Below, in pieces: positions 1-10,915 of a stretch of 64,000 nucleotides of DNA. Origin of the DNA: Didymella arachidicola (taxonomy: Eukaryota; Ascomycota; Dothideomycetes; Pleosporales; Didymellaceae); assembly GCA_016630955.3 (NCBI GenBank), contig CM049991.1, positions 1,674,001 through 1,738,000 of the forward strand. The letters run 5' to 3'. Each line of letters begins with the position of its first letter. The first letter of the stretch is position 1. Both the position numbers and the translations under genes were made by a program. Under the pieces are notes generated by a model. The model had not been told where the DNA came from. It did not search any database and worked only from the letters and a program-made list of their open reading frames with translations.

Positions 1-214
1 TGTTCATATATCATTGGCGTTTAGAAACGGGGATACCTCGTCACTTCACGTGGCTGAGATGTGCATTGCATCTTGAGTAAAACACTTCCATGCTTCTACA
101 TTCAACGCTATCTTTCACGTCACGCTTTCTCGTACTCATTAAGCTATCATTACCACCATCAACATCTAGGTCTCCAGGGTCCACCGGCGAAGCAGTCGGC
201 CTGACGTAGACGTA

Positions 215-514
215 TCAGTGGCCATTGACATCCGGTCCCTCGTTCGGCTCAGCGAATACCTCCATCGAGCTTGAGCGACGACTTTTCGCGCCCCCATGGA
301 TGGGCACGTCGAAGGATCCTGGAAGGCATGAGCTTGATCCAGCCATGCGAGGTAAGCTGGTAAGTATACCATTGCAAGCAATCATGCTTCTATGTGGTCG
401 GATCTCGTCACCAATACGCTCCTTCTCTGATCGAGAGGAACCGGCGCTGTTGCTGTTATTGGGAGATCGGATAGGCGTAGGCTCTTGAGGCTTGGTAGAA
501 GATATCTTGCCCAT
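215..514 (-). CDS. Possible small hypothetical protein
   Basis: An open frame from an ATG at 514 to a TGA at 215 encodes 99 residues starting MGKISSTKPQEPTPIR, rich in Ser, Pro and charged residues. A 51-nt stretch with GTATAC at its start and TTCCAG at its end lies inside; it could be a phase-preserving intron, giving an 82-residue product. I recognise no domain, no signal peptide and no membrane segment. The composition looks like a disordered fungal protein rather than random translation, but nothing else supports it. It could equally be a chance open frame. Confidence 0.3.
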   Translation of the reverse strand: MGKISSTKPQEPTPIRSPNNSNSAGSSRSEKERIGDEIRPHRSMIACNGILTSLPRMAGSSSCLPGSFDVPIHGGAKSRRSSSMEVFAEPNEGPDVNGH

Positions 515-2056
515 GTTGATGGTCAAGCTACAATGCTCGAAACGAATCGTATGGCAATGCAGTTATGTGGTTGCTGCTTAAGTCAACTATGAGAGGCATT
601 GAGTCCTTCTTAAGTATTCTTGCTGCCCGCCCGCCCGTTCCACGCCTTTTCTCGACCTGCTGCCATGTCTCTTGTCATTATGGATTGAAAGCCTTAATGT
701 GAAGGCGGCTCTACGTCTTATTGGCTCGCCTAGTGCTTGTTGCTAGCTGCTGGCCGAACCGCTACCGCTGCACTGTCGGCATCCAACATCATGGCACGCA
801 TGGCTCGCATTCGCCAATACTCAGTCAGATACCATGGTAAGCATATTGACGCAACGCTAGCAAGGCCAAGGCGGAGTGCGACAGGACAAGTTGCAACAGG
901 CAGAGGTTACAGCATGCATGTTCTGCAAGTCTAAGGGCACAACGCCCTTCGGGGGATCACCGGGACCGATTGCGCCGCTTGAGTTCGGTCCTGGAACGTC
1001 AAGACGAGACCAACTGTAGTGATGGCTGCACAGCAGATCGATTGTACTTGTGCAGGCGGGGTTTTTGGCGCTGAAGCAGATGTTGCTGTTGTTGAAAGCT
1101 GGTGGCTAGCTTGTACTGTCATATACTGACTGGGTTGGCAACGGCTAATTTTACCACAAAACCACCTACCAGTGTGTGATTGATACCGCGGAATTTCGTT
1201 CAGGTGAGAATTAGCTAGCAAGGTATTCGAAAGATGCTGAGTGGTTATCGGACGACTAGAGCGGGACCTCTTGCCCTCTCAAAGCTAGCTCGCTGCCTCT
1301 TCGAGTACTAGCTAATTCTCACTTGAACGAAACCCTACTGTACAACAACACAGTATTGGCATACATGATACCATGTATTGGAGAACGCATAATTCAGATC
1401 TCAACGCCAATCTCTGCTGTCCTACAACCTCTCTGGAGCCTTAGATAATACTATTGATTTTGTTAATACTGCAGTCCCGCCGTCTCTTGAAAGAGGTCTT
1501 CTACAATCAAGGTTCGAAATACTAACATAAGGCGCTGCTAGTCAACCGCATACTTTGCCTATTACATGACTCAGAAATGCCATCCCGTCTCTATTTGTTT
1601 CTTGAGCATTCACGGTGCAGATGTCGAAAGTTCCACACAGAGTGGAGAAACAGCGATGCACATGATGTGCTCGATTATTCCTGGCCTGATGTCTATTCGA
1701 TCGCCAGAATGCTTGCTGAACCTGTCGCTAGCATGTAAGCTAAACATAGAATAGGATATAGTATTGTTCCTTGCTTCTATAATCTCGCTAAGGCACCAGA
1801 GCAACGGTCCTAGTCAAGCCAATACGTTTCTACAATAAGGAACTGACTGTCATATCACGGAAAATGCTGGGAGCAAGGTGTTGATCGGATAGATCGAGAC
1901 CATGTCGCTCTACACTTGCTGGCTTGTTGCAAAACGAGGATTCAAAAAGTCATATGATTCATGGGCAACATGGGGCTGAGTGTGAGAGAGGGAGAAGCCC
2001 TCGTGTTCGCAAGCCCGCGATGGAATACGCATCAACTCGATCACTCTAGTCAGTCC
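515..2056. other. Intergenic, no gene recognised; contains an inverted repeat
   Basis: All frames are short and show no family motifs. The only structure seen is a pair of 24-nt inverted arms (1194-1217 and 1309-1332) listed separately. Confidence 0.5.
1194..1332. repeat. Imperfect inverted repeat, 24-nt arms, about 90-nt spacer
   Basis: The arm at 1194-1217 (starts TTTCGTTCAGG, ends TTAGCTAG) is the reverse complement of 1309-1332 with one mismatch. Weaker similarity continues inward past the arms. It could be a small fold-back element or the trace of a MITE; no coding capacity is present. Confidence 0.55.
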
Positions 2057-2639
2057 CTACGGAATAGCAACCCCATCCTCAACAATATTCTCCCAGTCCG
2101 GTCCTTCCAACAATGTATTGATTCTCGGCACTAGATACGATAACCCCACAATCTGATAATCTTCATCCTCGTCCAGGGATACGAGCGTCAGAAACCCCGC
2201 TCCACTCGCATCGAACTCCGCCGGCGGCCCCTTCAACATAAGCTCGAGTTCGAACCGCGTCACCATAGCGCACGCCTGGAAACGCGGAGTGCCCTGATAA
2301 TCGTCTTCTTCATCACATTCTTTGATCCAGTTCGCAAACTCACCGCGCGAATTAGCAGCTCTTCTGCAGAAAATACTGTGTTCTACTAGCTCACATGCGT
2401 ACTTGTCCTGGGCTTGCATTATCCAGCACATCACGGTCATCCTGAACACTCCAGTCCAGACGGTCGAGCAGATCCAACCCACCTTCTTCTTCCAGATTGA
2501 GGCGCACGCGCGTATTCAATAAGTCCATGAAGCGCGCCCAGTCCAAATCAGACTCGTAAGTGCATCGATAGATAACAAAGCCCCATTTCAGGCCTGGATT
2601 TCTTCCGAGAACGTTGCGGGTGTGGGCTAGGTCGACCAT
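2057..2639 (-). CDS. Conserved fungal hypothetical protein, two exons
   Basis: The start is the ATG at 2639 (MVDLAHTRNVLGRN). Exon 1 contains the stretch KWGFVIYRCTY followed by WARFMDLLN, which I recall as the opening of an uncharacterised family common in Dothideomycetes. The frame closes at 2391, while the adjoining frame continues to the stop at 2057 with FANWIKECDEEDDYQG and a C terminus ending in GVAIP. The two halves join naturally if GTGAGC...CTGCAG is removed, but that intron would be only 31 nt, shorter than normal in fungi. The alternative is a frameshift. Function unknown; the protein is about 180 residues and acidic. Confidence 0.65.
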
Positions 2640-2821
2640 TTTCAGGTTGAGGATGTATTGGATTCGTGAGCTGAGGAGACAGGGTAGGGGTCTATGGTAT
2701 CTGTCTGTAGTGGTGGAATGAGATCTTTGAAGGGAGGAAGTGATTTTGCAGAGCAAGATACACTCATCCACCTACTACTCTGCAAGCTAGTAGAGACAAA
2801 TAGGCAAGTCACGGTGCGATA

Positions 2822-2889
2822 ACGTAGATGTACAGCGAGCGGGCCAGCACAGCGAGCGGGCCACTTTTGCCAAGACCACACCAAAACTC
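2822..2889 (+). repeat. Left terminal inverted repeat of the pogo-like element (68 bp)
   Basis: Identical to the reverse complement of 4620-4687. It contains two copies of the 15-mer ACAGCGAGCGGGCCA (2832-2846 and 2849-2863), plausibly paired transposase-binding sites. Confidence 0.93.
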
Positions 2890-2950
2890 ACCCTATTATG
2901 GCCTAAAACACTACACTTTGGCCCTGTATAGGGTGAAACAAGCTGTAATA

Positions 2951-4606
2951 TTACTCAGAGACCTCTTCTACAGCATTCTTGCACGTTCGCGCGTTGTGCC
3001 CACTCTCTCCGCACCGTCCACAGCGTCGTTGGGATGGTTCACCTCCTTCAGCGCGCACCTGCTTCTTTGCCTTCTTACCATCACCACGCGCGCCAAACTC
3101 CTGTAGAGCAGTCAACCGCTGGCCTTCTTCAACTGCAAGGCTTCCCTCAGCTTGAATACGCTTTCTTTTGTGCGATTTACGTCGCGTGGCGGCTTTATTG
3201 GCTGCTCGAAGCTTAGCGTTCTCTTGTTGTGCTAAAACCAGCTTGTGCGCAATAATTGCTGCCCCCTTTGCGTAGTGCTCAAGTGCGCTTAGCACAGAGT
3301 TTGGTGAGCTGCCCTGCTGCTGCTTATACTTCTCTCGAATTAAAGTTAATTGCGACCCAAATTCTAGGGTATTGCTTGGGGTTTGCGACTGCCAGGGCTC
3401 GTTGTTTGTAGGGAGTGGTGGTGATAGAGTGCACAGCTTCACATCAAGGGTTGATATGACCCGTTCTAGGTCAAAAGGGACCAGTCCTGCGCCTCAGAAC
3501 CCTCCCTGGATGTTGCTAGGGGTAATGGCTTTCTTGTAAGCTGCTTTAAAACATGGCAGGAACTCCTGCTTTGTGATGTGGTTGATCCGGTTGCGCATAA
3601 GCTCATTGACCTCATCCCCATACGCCTTCTTCAGAGGGCCAAAACAACCCACGTCAAGTGGCTGCAGGAGGTGCGACGAGTGCGCAGGCATGCATAGGGT
3701 CATAATCTTGTGATCCTTGCAGTATTGCGTGAATTCTGCAGAGTTGTGGCTCCCATGACCGTCAATAATCAGCATGCGGGAGGTACTAAGAGTGCGCGCC
3801 TTTGTATGCCTGTTAAAGTGCTTCAACTAGTCAAAACCAAGCTCGTTGGTAGTCCAGCTGTTTTCAGAGATAGCAATAGTCCAATCTTGGGGCAAGTTGT
3901 CGTCCTTGTACCAGCTGGACTGGTGTTGGCGGGCTTTGAAGATAATGTAGGGCGGAATGGCCCATCCTGTGGCATTGATGCCCTCAATGACTGTTACCCA
4001 CTCCCGGTTGCCTGGCTGGACCTGCTTTGCTCGTCCTGACTTCTCTGCATCTGTAACAACGACTCCAGTGGATATCTGGCCCATCATAAAGCCTGTTTCG
4101 TCGAAGTTGTACGTGTCATTGTCCAGGATACCATACTTGGCTTTGATATTGGCTACTAGGCCAAACCAGCCCTGGATTACCTCGGGATCCTCGCAGAGGG
4201 CTCGCTTGTAGTCGTACTTGCGATTGAAGACTGTTTTAAGCTCCTCCTGACGCGAAACAAACCTGCTGGCCCACCTTGGGCCAACAGGGGCCAAACCGCG
4301 CTCTTTTCGCAGAGAATTGGCCATATCAGCTACAACTGTAAGCCGAGGGGACTCTCCTCGCGTGACTAGTTCAATCATGCGCATAACAATCACCTGCTCC
4401 TCAGCGCTGGTTAGATTCTGTGAGTTGGCCATAGTATCAACGCGTGAAGGTCGTCCGGCGCGTCGATGGTGTAGCGTAGTTCGAGAGACTCTGTAGATAG
4501 CTGCAGCGCATCACACTAAGAGTTTTGCGTCTTGTTTAAGAGCTTGAAGCGCAAGCTAGATCTGACGCTCTTTTGACGCGTTAAACTGTGGTTGTTGGGG
4601 AGGCAT
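2951..4606 (-). pseudogene. pogo-family DDE transposase, inactivated by four in-frame stops
   Basis: One continuous frame of 552 codons runs from ATG 4606 to the stop at 2951, with no frameshift. Premature stops are TAG 4558-4556, TGA 4513-4511, TAG 3829-3827 and TGA 3496-3494. Order of domains: N-terminal Psq/CENP-B-type DNA-binding region (ending in RTTLHHRRAGRPSR), then the DDE nuclease with Asp in NFDETGFMMG (about residue 169), Asp in LIIDGHGSH (about 282) and Asp in LLQPLDVGCFGPLKKAYG (about 318), a DD35D spacing. A CCHC zinc knuckle (CGRCGESGHNARTC) lies near the C terminus. The stop after ELGFD is explained by TGG to TAG, a CpA to TpA change on the other strand. The stop after IQGGF fits CGA to TGA, a CpG change. 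Confidence 0.9.
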
Positions 4607-4619
4607 TAGTGTAGGAAAG

Positions 4620-4687
4620 GAGTTTTGGTGTGGTCTTGGCAAAAGTGGCCCGCTCGCTGTGCTGGCCCGCTCGCTGTACATCTACGT
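4620..4687 (-). repeat. Right terminal inverted repeat of the pogo-like element (68 bp)
   Basis: Perfect inverted copy of 2822-2889, followed by the TA duplication at 4688-4689. Directly outside lies a tandem duplication of the 10-mer GTGTCGATTA at 4691-4710. Confidence 0.93.
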
Positions 4688-4689
4688 TA

Positions 4690-5239
4690 AGTGTCGATTA
4701 GTGTCGATTAACTGCGCCGCTTGCGCTATACCGGATCAGGTGGGGTAGCGTTCAACGAGCTATTGTGGCAGTTGTGTGGATAGAAGTACAAAATTGTTGG
4801 CGGACCTCGACTCGCTGCAAGGACGAAACCGCAAGACACATGTATCATATATGGTGCTACCGTAGTCCTCTCGACTGCATGCAAGAACTCTCGAGGATAT
4901 GTTATCGCTGCAAAAATGTGCTAGACCACCCTTTGTTTGAGAGAGTCAAGATTTGGCAAAGCAGATACCTTAGGTGGATACTACCTGGGTAGTATCTAGT
5001 GTGCCAGGAGTGATAGTCTATTTGAAGTGTTGAAGAGCTGCATGGCATACTCTTGCGCAACAACTACTTACAAGGCTGACTGCACAGGTGGAATAAATTA
5101 CAAACTCGTCTGTATTGTTGTTTTAAGTTCGTGCATTTCCATAGGCACCGACAGATTTGCAACATACTCGGGTAATTGTATCATTGTTTCAACGACGAGC
5201 AGTAGCTACAGTCGCGCTGTCAGCGCCGAATAGAGCTTG
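4690..5239. other. Intergenic, nothing recognised
   Basis: Only short overlapping frames; apart from the 10-mer duplication at the transposon edge I see no repeats, RNA gene or coding motif. Confidence 0.5.
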
Positions 5240-8200
5240 TCAGCGAGGTTTGTCATCTCCCATAGCTACCAAGGGTATCAGGGCTGCGCATACCGCCACC
5301 ATGTATGCAGCGATCCCAAAAGCACCCTGACCATCGAATTTGAAGACAGACCAGAGAGCACCAAAGAGTACACTTGCTAGGAGAAAAATCGAAAAGACCA
5401 TGACACAAATGAGATCATGATCCCAACCCTCTTGGTAGTAGACACCCCAGCCCTCAACAGGCTGCCCAGCCTGACCTTGTGGCTTGCCACAGACACGCTT
5501 TGGCAACTTCTTGAGAATCCAGTCGTCATTTTCATCGCGTCCTCGGGGAAGGAGAACAGTGAGCATTGATGTTCTGAAGGAATGGGTGGATATATAGCAG
5601 GCGGGCCAGGCTCACAGCGGTACTGCGTGTTTGGTGCAGTCTCAACCATCGATGCTAGTGGGATACATATGCAATTCATGACAGCCGCAGCAGATAAGCA
5701 GTTCGACTTGTGATCACGCACAATTACCGTTTTTCCAACTGGGAGACTGAACTTGACAAAGAAGATTCCTTGGACACTCTTGAGAGACAGCATATTACGG
5801 AAGCGACCGCGATGTCGAATGTACTGCTGCCTCATGAAAATGAATAGCTCCCGATCTGTGCCCACGTTCTCAAGCAAATCTTGATTTAGGGTCTTGCGAG
5901 ATTCGTAAATGTCGTGGCCACTGCTGTGACGCCGTGAGTGTTATGTAAAGGTATGCTTGGTTCTGCTTTCGAGGCTGCATGGACCCGAAATGAGATCTTG
6001 GAGAACCCGTTCCAAATCCAGTGACCAGGACGGGGTGTGACGTATCTTTGATTGTCTGCATGGTGGTTGTAAGAGCTGGGTATTACTTCTGTTCCGACGG
6101 AGCGCCTCGGAGGAGCGACGAGGGCGGACATGCCGTTTTCGCGGTACTCAAGAATGTCGCTGAATACATCATCGCCATGCTTCTGGTCAGTGTCAGCTTC
6201 AAGGTCGGTACTGATCGCTCTTACGTCTCCGGTGACCTGCTTACAGTGATCCATCGAAGGCGCGTTGCCGGATATTGAAGGGGGGGTTCCAGTAGTCCAA
6301 GTCGAATAGTGAGCGGATCTGTGATCAGAAAAAGCGTGTCCATGATCAGGAATAAGAACTGTGCAGCGAGCAGAGCGTCTTTTGGACCCAGGAGAGTATC
6401 GTCGACGAGGCGTTTGACATCATCTGACCATGAACGCCGCGGCCGTTGAACGGTCATCGCTTTTGTCAGCCGAGGACTCGGCATTCTTTTGGACATTGAG
6501 CCCACGGTTGCATTCGATGTTTCGCACTGCACGCTGTACGGAGCACCACTAGATTGGGTCATGTAATCGTTTTCCAGCATCACTGGCGATTCGAACTGCT
6601 CTGTATGCATAGAGCTAGTGCCCTTCATCCCGGTTACCGCAGTGTTGTCGATCGTTAGGTTAGGTCCAACGATACTGCTTGAATCCATTGAGTTTTTTTC
6701 TGCTTCATGTGCTGTCTCCGTCGTGACCATCATAGATATTTCGGTCAAAGCTCTGTCGTGAATGTGGTGGGGCATGAATTCCTCTATCTTTTTGCTTGGA
6801 ACCGAGTCGGCACTCGTAAGATCAGGGGCACTGTGGCTGATATCCCCCGGACCACCTTTAGCCAAGGACGATGAGCTTCCCAATGATTCAATAAATCGCC
6901 CGAGAGGCCCAAACGTAGCCGGAGTGCTTCTTGTCACGTGCCTCTCGAGAGTTTGCAGAGATTCCACCTGCTGGCCTTGCCTCTCGTGAGAAGTGCGTGA
7001 ACTTCGTTCTGCCACTTTCTCAGCGATCTGTTGTCCCATCGTACTGACGGCTGCTTCGACTCTTCTTCCACCCTGAACCGTGACTTGTTCGCTTTGATGT
7101 GTGCTTTCGGTGAGCTGAGGACCACAAATGACGATCTCGAGGCTACCATTGTCGACTGGGACTAACCACAACGTTCGATTCTCCATTGACGGAGTTAAAC
7201 ATAGCTTCACGGGATTATCGATTGCGAAACGAATTCGAATATTGCCATTGATTCCATCACTCTCAACAGCAGGAGGAAGGTTAGCCAAGTCTTTTCGTGA
7301 CCTTGGCTCATGGTCACTTTCTTTGATTAGGTTCCGGGAATTCCCATCTGAGTACGAGTCTATGACTGAATCCAAGCCATCATATTCCTCAGGCTCGAAC
7401 GTGGACTCCTTTTTGAAGCTTCCCCGACGATATTTGTACGCTCGATCACGGGATGGCTGAGAGGTAGGTTTATCTTGCTCATCTGAATCGCTCAGGTAGC
7501 GCGGCTCCAGTCCTGGCTGTTGGCGGTCCCGGATGGATTTGCCGCGATGGCTGACGGATTGGTGTGGATATCGGCTTATTGAATGGCGATGCGATGTAGC
7601 GGGAACAGCCATAGGTATGCTCTGCGTAAGAGATTTTTGAGGTGGAGTGTCACTGTGAGGACCCGAGTCTTGAGCGCTCAACGACTCCAGAACTTCTTCC
7701 CCAATGTCGTCAACATACTGACGCTCATATTTGTGATAAGTTCTGCGATCATCATGGAGTTTCAGGGATTGTGTGAATGAATGGTCTACCTCGTTCTCCT
7801 GCTGTCGAGCCTGGCGTTGAAGACCTTTTGTTGCTGTTTCATAGGCGAACGACTCGCGACGGGATGGAAGAGAGCTCTCTGAGATACGGCGAGCGTTTGG
7901 GGTGGGGGAAGGCGACGACTCCTCTGTGGCTGGTGGTCTAGTAAGACGACCGATAAACTGGTAGCGACTGGGTAGGAGGTTTGTCTCAAAATATGGTTCT
8001 GAATACGCTTGACGAGGTCGATCAGGCACGGAAATAGTTGGACGCCTCGATCGTCTGTGACCAAGATTTGTTCGATCAGAACTCTGCGCGTGATATATCA
8101 GCGGCCGGCGCTGAGTGAAGTGTCTCGGCGCAGCAACCGGAATTGGCGAAGGCAGGGTGGACGGACTTCTCTGGGATAACTGAGACCAATTGGAACTCGC

Positions 8201-8479
8201 GGCTGATTCAGCGCTGCTCATACAGGCAGTGGATTGGCTAGAATATCCAGAGTCGCTGTTAACATTGGCAGGTGGTCCTCTGCGTATACAATTCGCTACG
8301 GTCTCCGTGTATTCAATGTTGGGGCGCTTGGTGCGGATGTTCGCCTGTTCAGATAAAGGTCCTGTGTTTCCAGGTAAAGGCCCTATGGACGGCTCGATTG
8401 AAGTACCGCTAACGTCATCGATGCCATCGTCAGAGAAGCATTCCTCAACATAGGGCTGGTGATACGCCATTTCACTCAT
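5240..8479 (-). pseudogene. Large fungal membrane protein gene with two apparent frameshifts
   Basis: The first ATG of the long open frame is at 8479 (MSEMAYHQPY). Exon 1 (8479-6245) encodes 745 residues of mostly low-complexity, Ser/Arg-rich sequence. A clean 62-nt intron follows (6244-6183, GTAAGC...CTGACCAG with a CTGAC branch site). Downstream the conserved part starts with DVFSDILEYRENGMSAL and continues with PRPGH, then GHDIYESRK, then WILKKLPKRVCG and a hydrophobic C terminus (VMVFSIFLLASVLFGALW, then a second segment). This order matches an uncharacterised fungal family I remember. The reading frame must slip by one base near 5922 and again near 5535. No intron can fit at either point, and restoring one base at each makes the remaining length divisible by three. 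Either two 1-bp deletions have broken the gene or these are assembly errors. Function unknown. Confidence 0.6.
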
Positions 8480-9383
8480 CGTGGCGTACAGGTGTTGACG
8501 GGACAAAGAAGATGAGAGTAATTATCGAGCCCTAACCCCGACAATCACCAACTGTAACAGGTTGTGCGTGAACGTATTTTGCTACTGCTCATCCCCCACA
8601 TTGGTATACAGTGCGTAGACCATGCAGCATAACCTGCCTTGCGCACCTGTGGCTTCGGAGTGATAGCGTACAAGCAACCGCCGGTGGCTAGTGCTGGTTC
8701 ACTGATGGACAGACGTAATCCGCATTTCGTGTCGAGAGTGGTGGCATTGAGGACGTGGTCGGGCTGAGAGAGGGGCATGTATGCGTAAGCGATCCTGCGA
8801 TGAGGTGGGCGCCTAGTATGAAGCGAGGCCACGGAGCTGATAGGGGCATCGAAGCCCGTCTGACCACACCTGACCTCACAAACCTCATTCGATGCGCTTT
8901 ACAAAGGCTGGCTTGTCTCGGGGACAAGCATGACTTTGTGCAGGGCAGGCCACACGACGAAGACGTGCGACCTTGGCAATGAGTCCGCGAGATCATGATG
9001 ATCACCGAAGTGCGAGAGAGAGGCCTCTGTCTAGTCGCGTCGGTGGATCAGATATCGGCTTTCTTTTACAATCGACACACACCCATGGGCGGAAAGCCAT
9101 CTTGATAGAATGAGAGACTACCTAGTGAAGCCGTCCCACGTCCAAGGATCTGTTTCGACGCAAAGTAGGGCAGAGACTTGTCCCTTGATGTCGGCTGACT
9201 TTGAGGCCATAGCAATGGTTTTGATGGCTCATGAAAGGTATTCGTCGGACTCCGATTGTCGATACTGGGGTGGACAGTCTGACACAAGCAGTAGCCTAGC
9301 CGGGCTGGTAACGCTCGTCGTTTCAAGATTTATCGGCATTATATAATAAACTTTGCCAGGTTTTTTCATGAAATAACAAAACC
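8480..9383. other. Intergenic, upstream of the membrane protein gene
   Basis: Would hold the promoter of the minus-strand gene ending at 8479. Overlapping frames on both strands carry no recognisable motif. Confidence 0.4.
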
Positions 9384-9468
9384 GCATCGGTGGTTTAGTG
9401 GTAAAATTAGCCGTTGCCATCCATTGGACAGTTTCGGCTAGCCCCGGGTTCGATTCCCGGCCGATGCA
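9384..9468 (+). tRNA. tRNA-Gly (GCC) with a 14-nt intron
   Basis: The 5' acceptor strand GCATCGG (9384-9390) pairs with CCGATGC (9461-9467), and A9468 is the discriminator base. The D arm is GGTTTAGTGGTAAAAT, and the TPsiC arm CCCGG-GTTCGATT-CCGGG is perfect. The anticodon stem AGCCG/CGGCT encloses a loop with anticodon GCC, interrupted one base 3' of the anticodon by about 14 nt, the normal position for nuclear tRNA introns. Mature length 71 nt is right for tRNA-Gly. A TTTT run follows directly as a Pol III terminator. Confidence 0.93.
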
Positions 9469-10270
9469 TTTTGCTGAAATTGAGGACAGAGTGTCGTCGT
9501 TGGCGTGCTGGCGCGGATGGTGTTGATGTTTTGTGGCAATGTGGGTCACGTGTCTCGGCAAGATCCGCCGGAAGGATGGAGTTCGCAGCGCTCCCTTTCA
9601 ACATCGAATACCTTGTATCATTGTTTTTACTCTTTTGACAGATCCTCTTCTAGAATTTCGGCCGCAAGGCAGCTGCTCCTGGTGCCACGATTAGTACCGC
9701 ACTGTCCCCTGACGACCATATCGTCCACGAGATGGAGCTCACCTCCGGAGTTACAGCTGGCAAAGAATATCTAAAGAGCTTCCCAGTGATTGCGTACCTG
9801 GAAAGGTGAAATGCTGGAACAATGATGGTTGGAAGACGTTGAGCAGCATGCACGGCGGCGGTATCATCTATACCTAGGTAACGGTGCCTGATGTTACATC
9901 GCTACGAATTTGAAGACAGCAATCAGCAATGTTCGATCAGCAAACACTCTACCTTTTGAGGCTCGTACGCAGCCAGTTGAACTCCGATATCTTCGTCCCG
10001 GAACTCTCATCGGGTCGGGAGATGCTTCCTGCTGTTCGGATTGGCGTCCATACGGCTGTGCAGGACGCCACGAGCGCTTAGAAAGCGACCACGACGTCTG
10101 GTTTAGAAAGAGGTACGCCCGGATGCAAGACTAGGGGATGATGATTCTTGCTCCTGATATACATGTGTCGGATCGTGAATCAACGCGCGACATCGACTTA
10201 ACAAAAGTATCATGCATTTTTTGAGAGCTCGTCTGCGTTGTTTCTAGTTGCGTCGCGGTTGGCTATCGGG
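9469..10270. other. Intergenic, nothing recognised
   Basis: No coding motif or repeat identified. The 3' part would be the former promoter of the GH72 relic. Confidence 0.4.
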
Positions 10271-10915
10271 ATTGCAACGATTGAGATCAGAGGTTCGAAC
10301 TTCTTCATTGTTGAAGGCAACCATCTTTATATCAAAGGTGAAGTATTCCAATGCTCCTAGTACACCTCGGAAAGCCGAATAGGCAGGTGTTCTCTACAGG
10401 GGTGGCGATAACCTCACCAACGGTACACAATGTGGCATTGACGCAATGCTCATGTGCCAGCTTGGGGCGAACGTGGTATGAATAGATCAAGTACCTCTAA
10501 CGCGTCCGTCACCGACTGCCTGAAAGCCTTCGAAGAGCAAGACCTGTACGTTCTTGCCTCTCTCGGCGAAGTGTGAGCTAGCAATTCAAATGTAAGTCAA
10601 GATCTCGTAGATGAAGAGGGTGTAGTCTGATCCCAACCACGCAATAGAACAAAGTAGATTGGACTACGACTCTGCGTGACGAGCCTGCACGCAGGCTCGA
10701 CGATTTGTGACAGCACGAGAATCTCCTCGGTCTCTACATTAGCGACTGTGCAGATCACATGCAATGGTCTGACGCCGATGCAGCTGTACTGAAAGCTGCC
10801 ATTGCAGATCTCAAACCCTACAGAGACGCTATGCGCTACCGCGAAATACCTATTAGAGTTTTCAAAACAGGTGGACTGTTTTCGCGGTCTAACATGGACC
10901 TACTCAAATCAGCTT
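10271..10915 (+). pseudogene. Decayed GH72 beta-1,3-glucanosyltransferase (Gas/Gel family)
   Basis: No long frame survives, but fragments in order match the N-terminal catalytic domain of GPI-anchored Gas/Gel proteins. These are TIEIRGSNFF then NHLYIKGEVFQ (10277-10353), the GTQCGIDAMLMCQLGANVV stretch from 10422 (the cysteine and LG.N.VR region), SVTDCLKAFEEQDLYVL up to about 10570, and NLLGLYISDC with ADLKPYRDAMRYREIP at about 10715-10860 (the GNEV.. region, where the catalytic Asn-Glu is replaced). The fragments lie in different frames with stops between them. Family members remodel cell-wall beta-1,3-glucan at the outer membrane face. The sequence ends after the first third of a normal gene; the C-terminal part is not seen. 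The loss of the NE pair argues for long decay. Confidence 0.75.

Larger units (their letters stand above)
2822..4687 (-). mobile_element. pogo/Fot1-like DNA transposon, complete ends, dead transposase
   Basis: A 1,866-bp element is bounded by perfect 68-bp terminal inverted repeats (2822-2889 and 4620-4687) and flanked on each side by the dinucleotide TA (2820-2821 and 4688-4689), the expected pogo/Tc1-mariner target duplication. It holds one transposase frame on the minus strand occupying most of the interior. Size, TA target, long inverted repeats and a DDE transposase with a C-terminal zinc knuckle all fit the fungal Fot1/pogo group. The coding frame contains four premature stops, so this copy cannot make transposase but could in principle be mobilised in trans because both ends are intact. 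Confidence 0.93.

Noticed and set aside
8480..8506. Upstream extension of the large membrane protein frame, and similar extensions at 40620-40722, 34307-34334 and 58663-58680
   Set aside because: These open frames begin at TTG or GTG codons; I used the first ATG or an upstream spliced exon instead.
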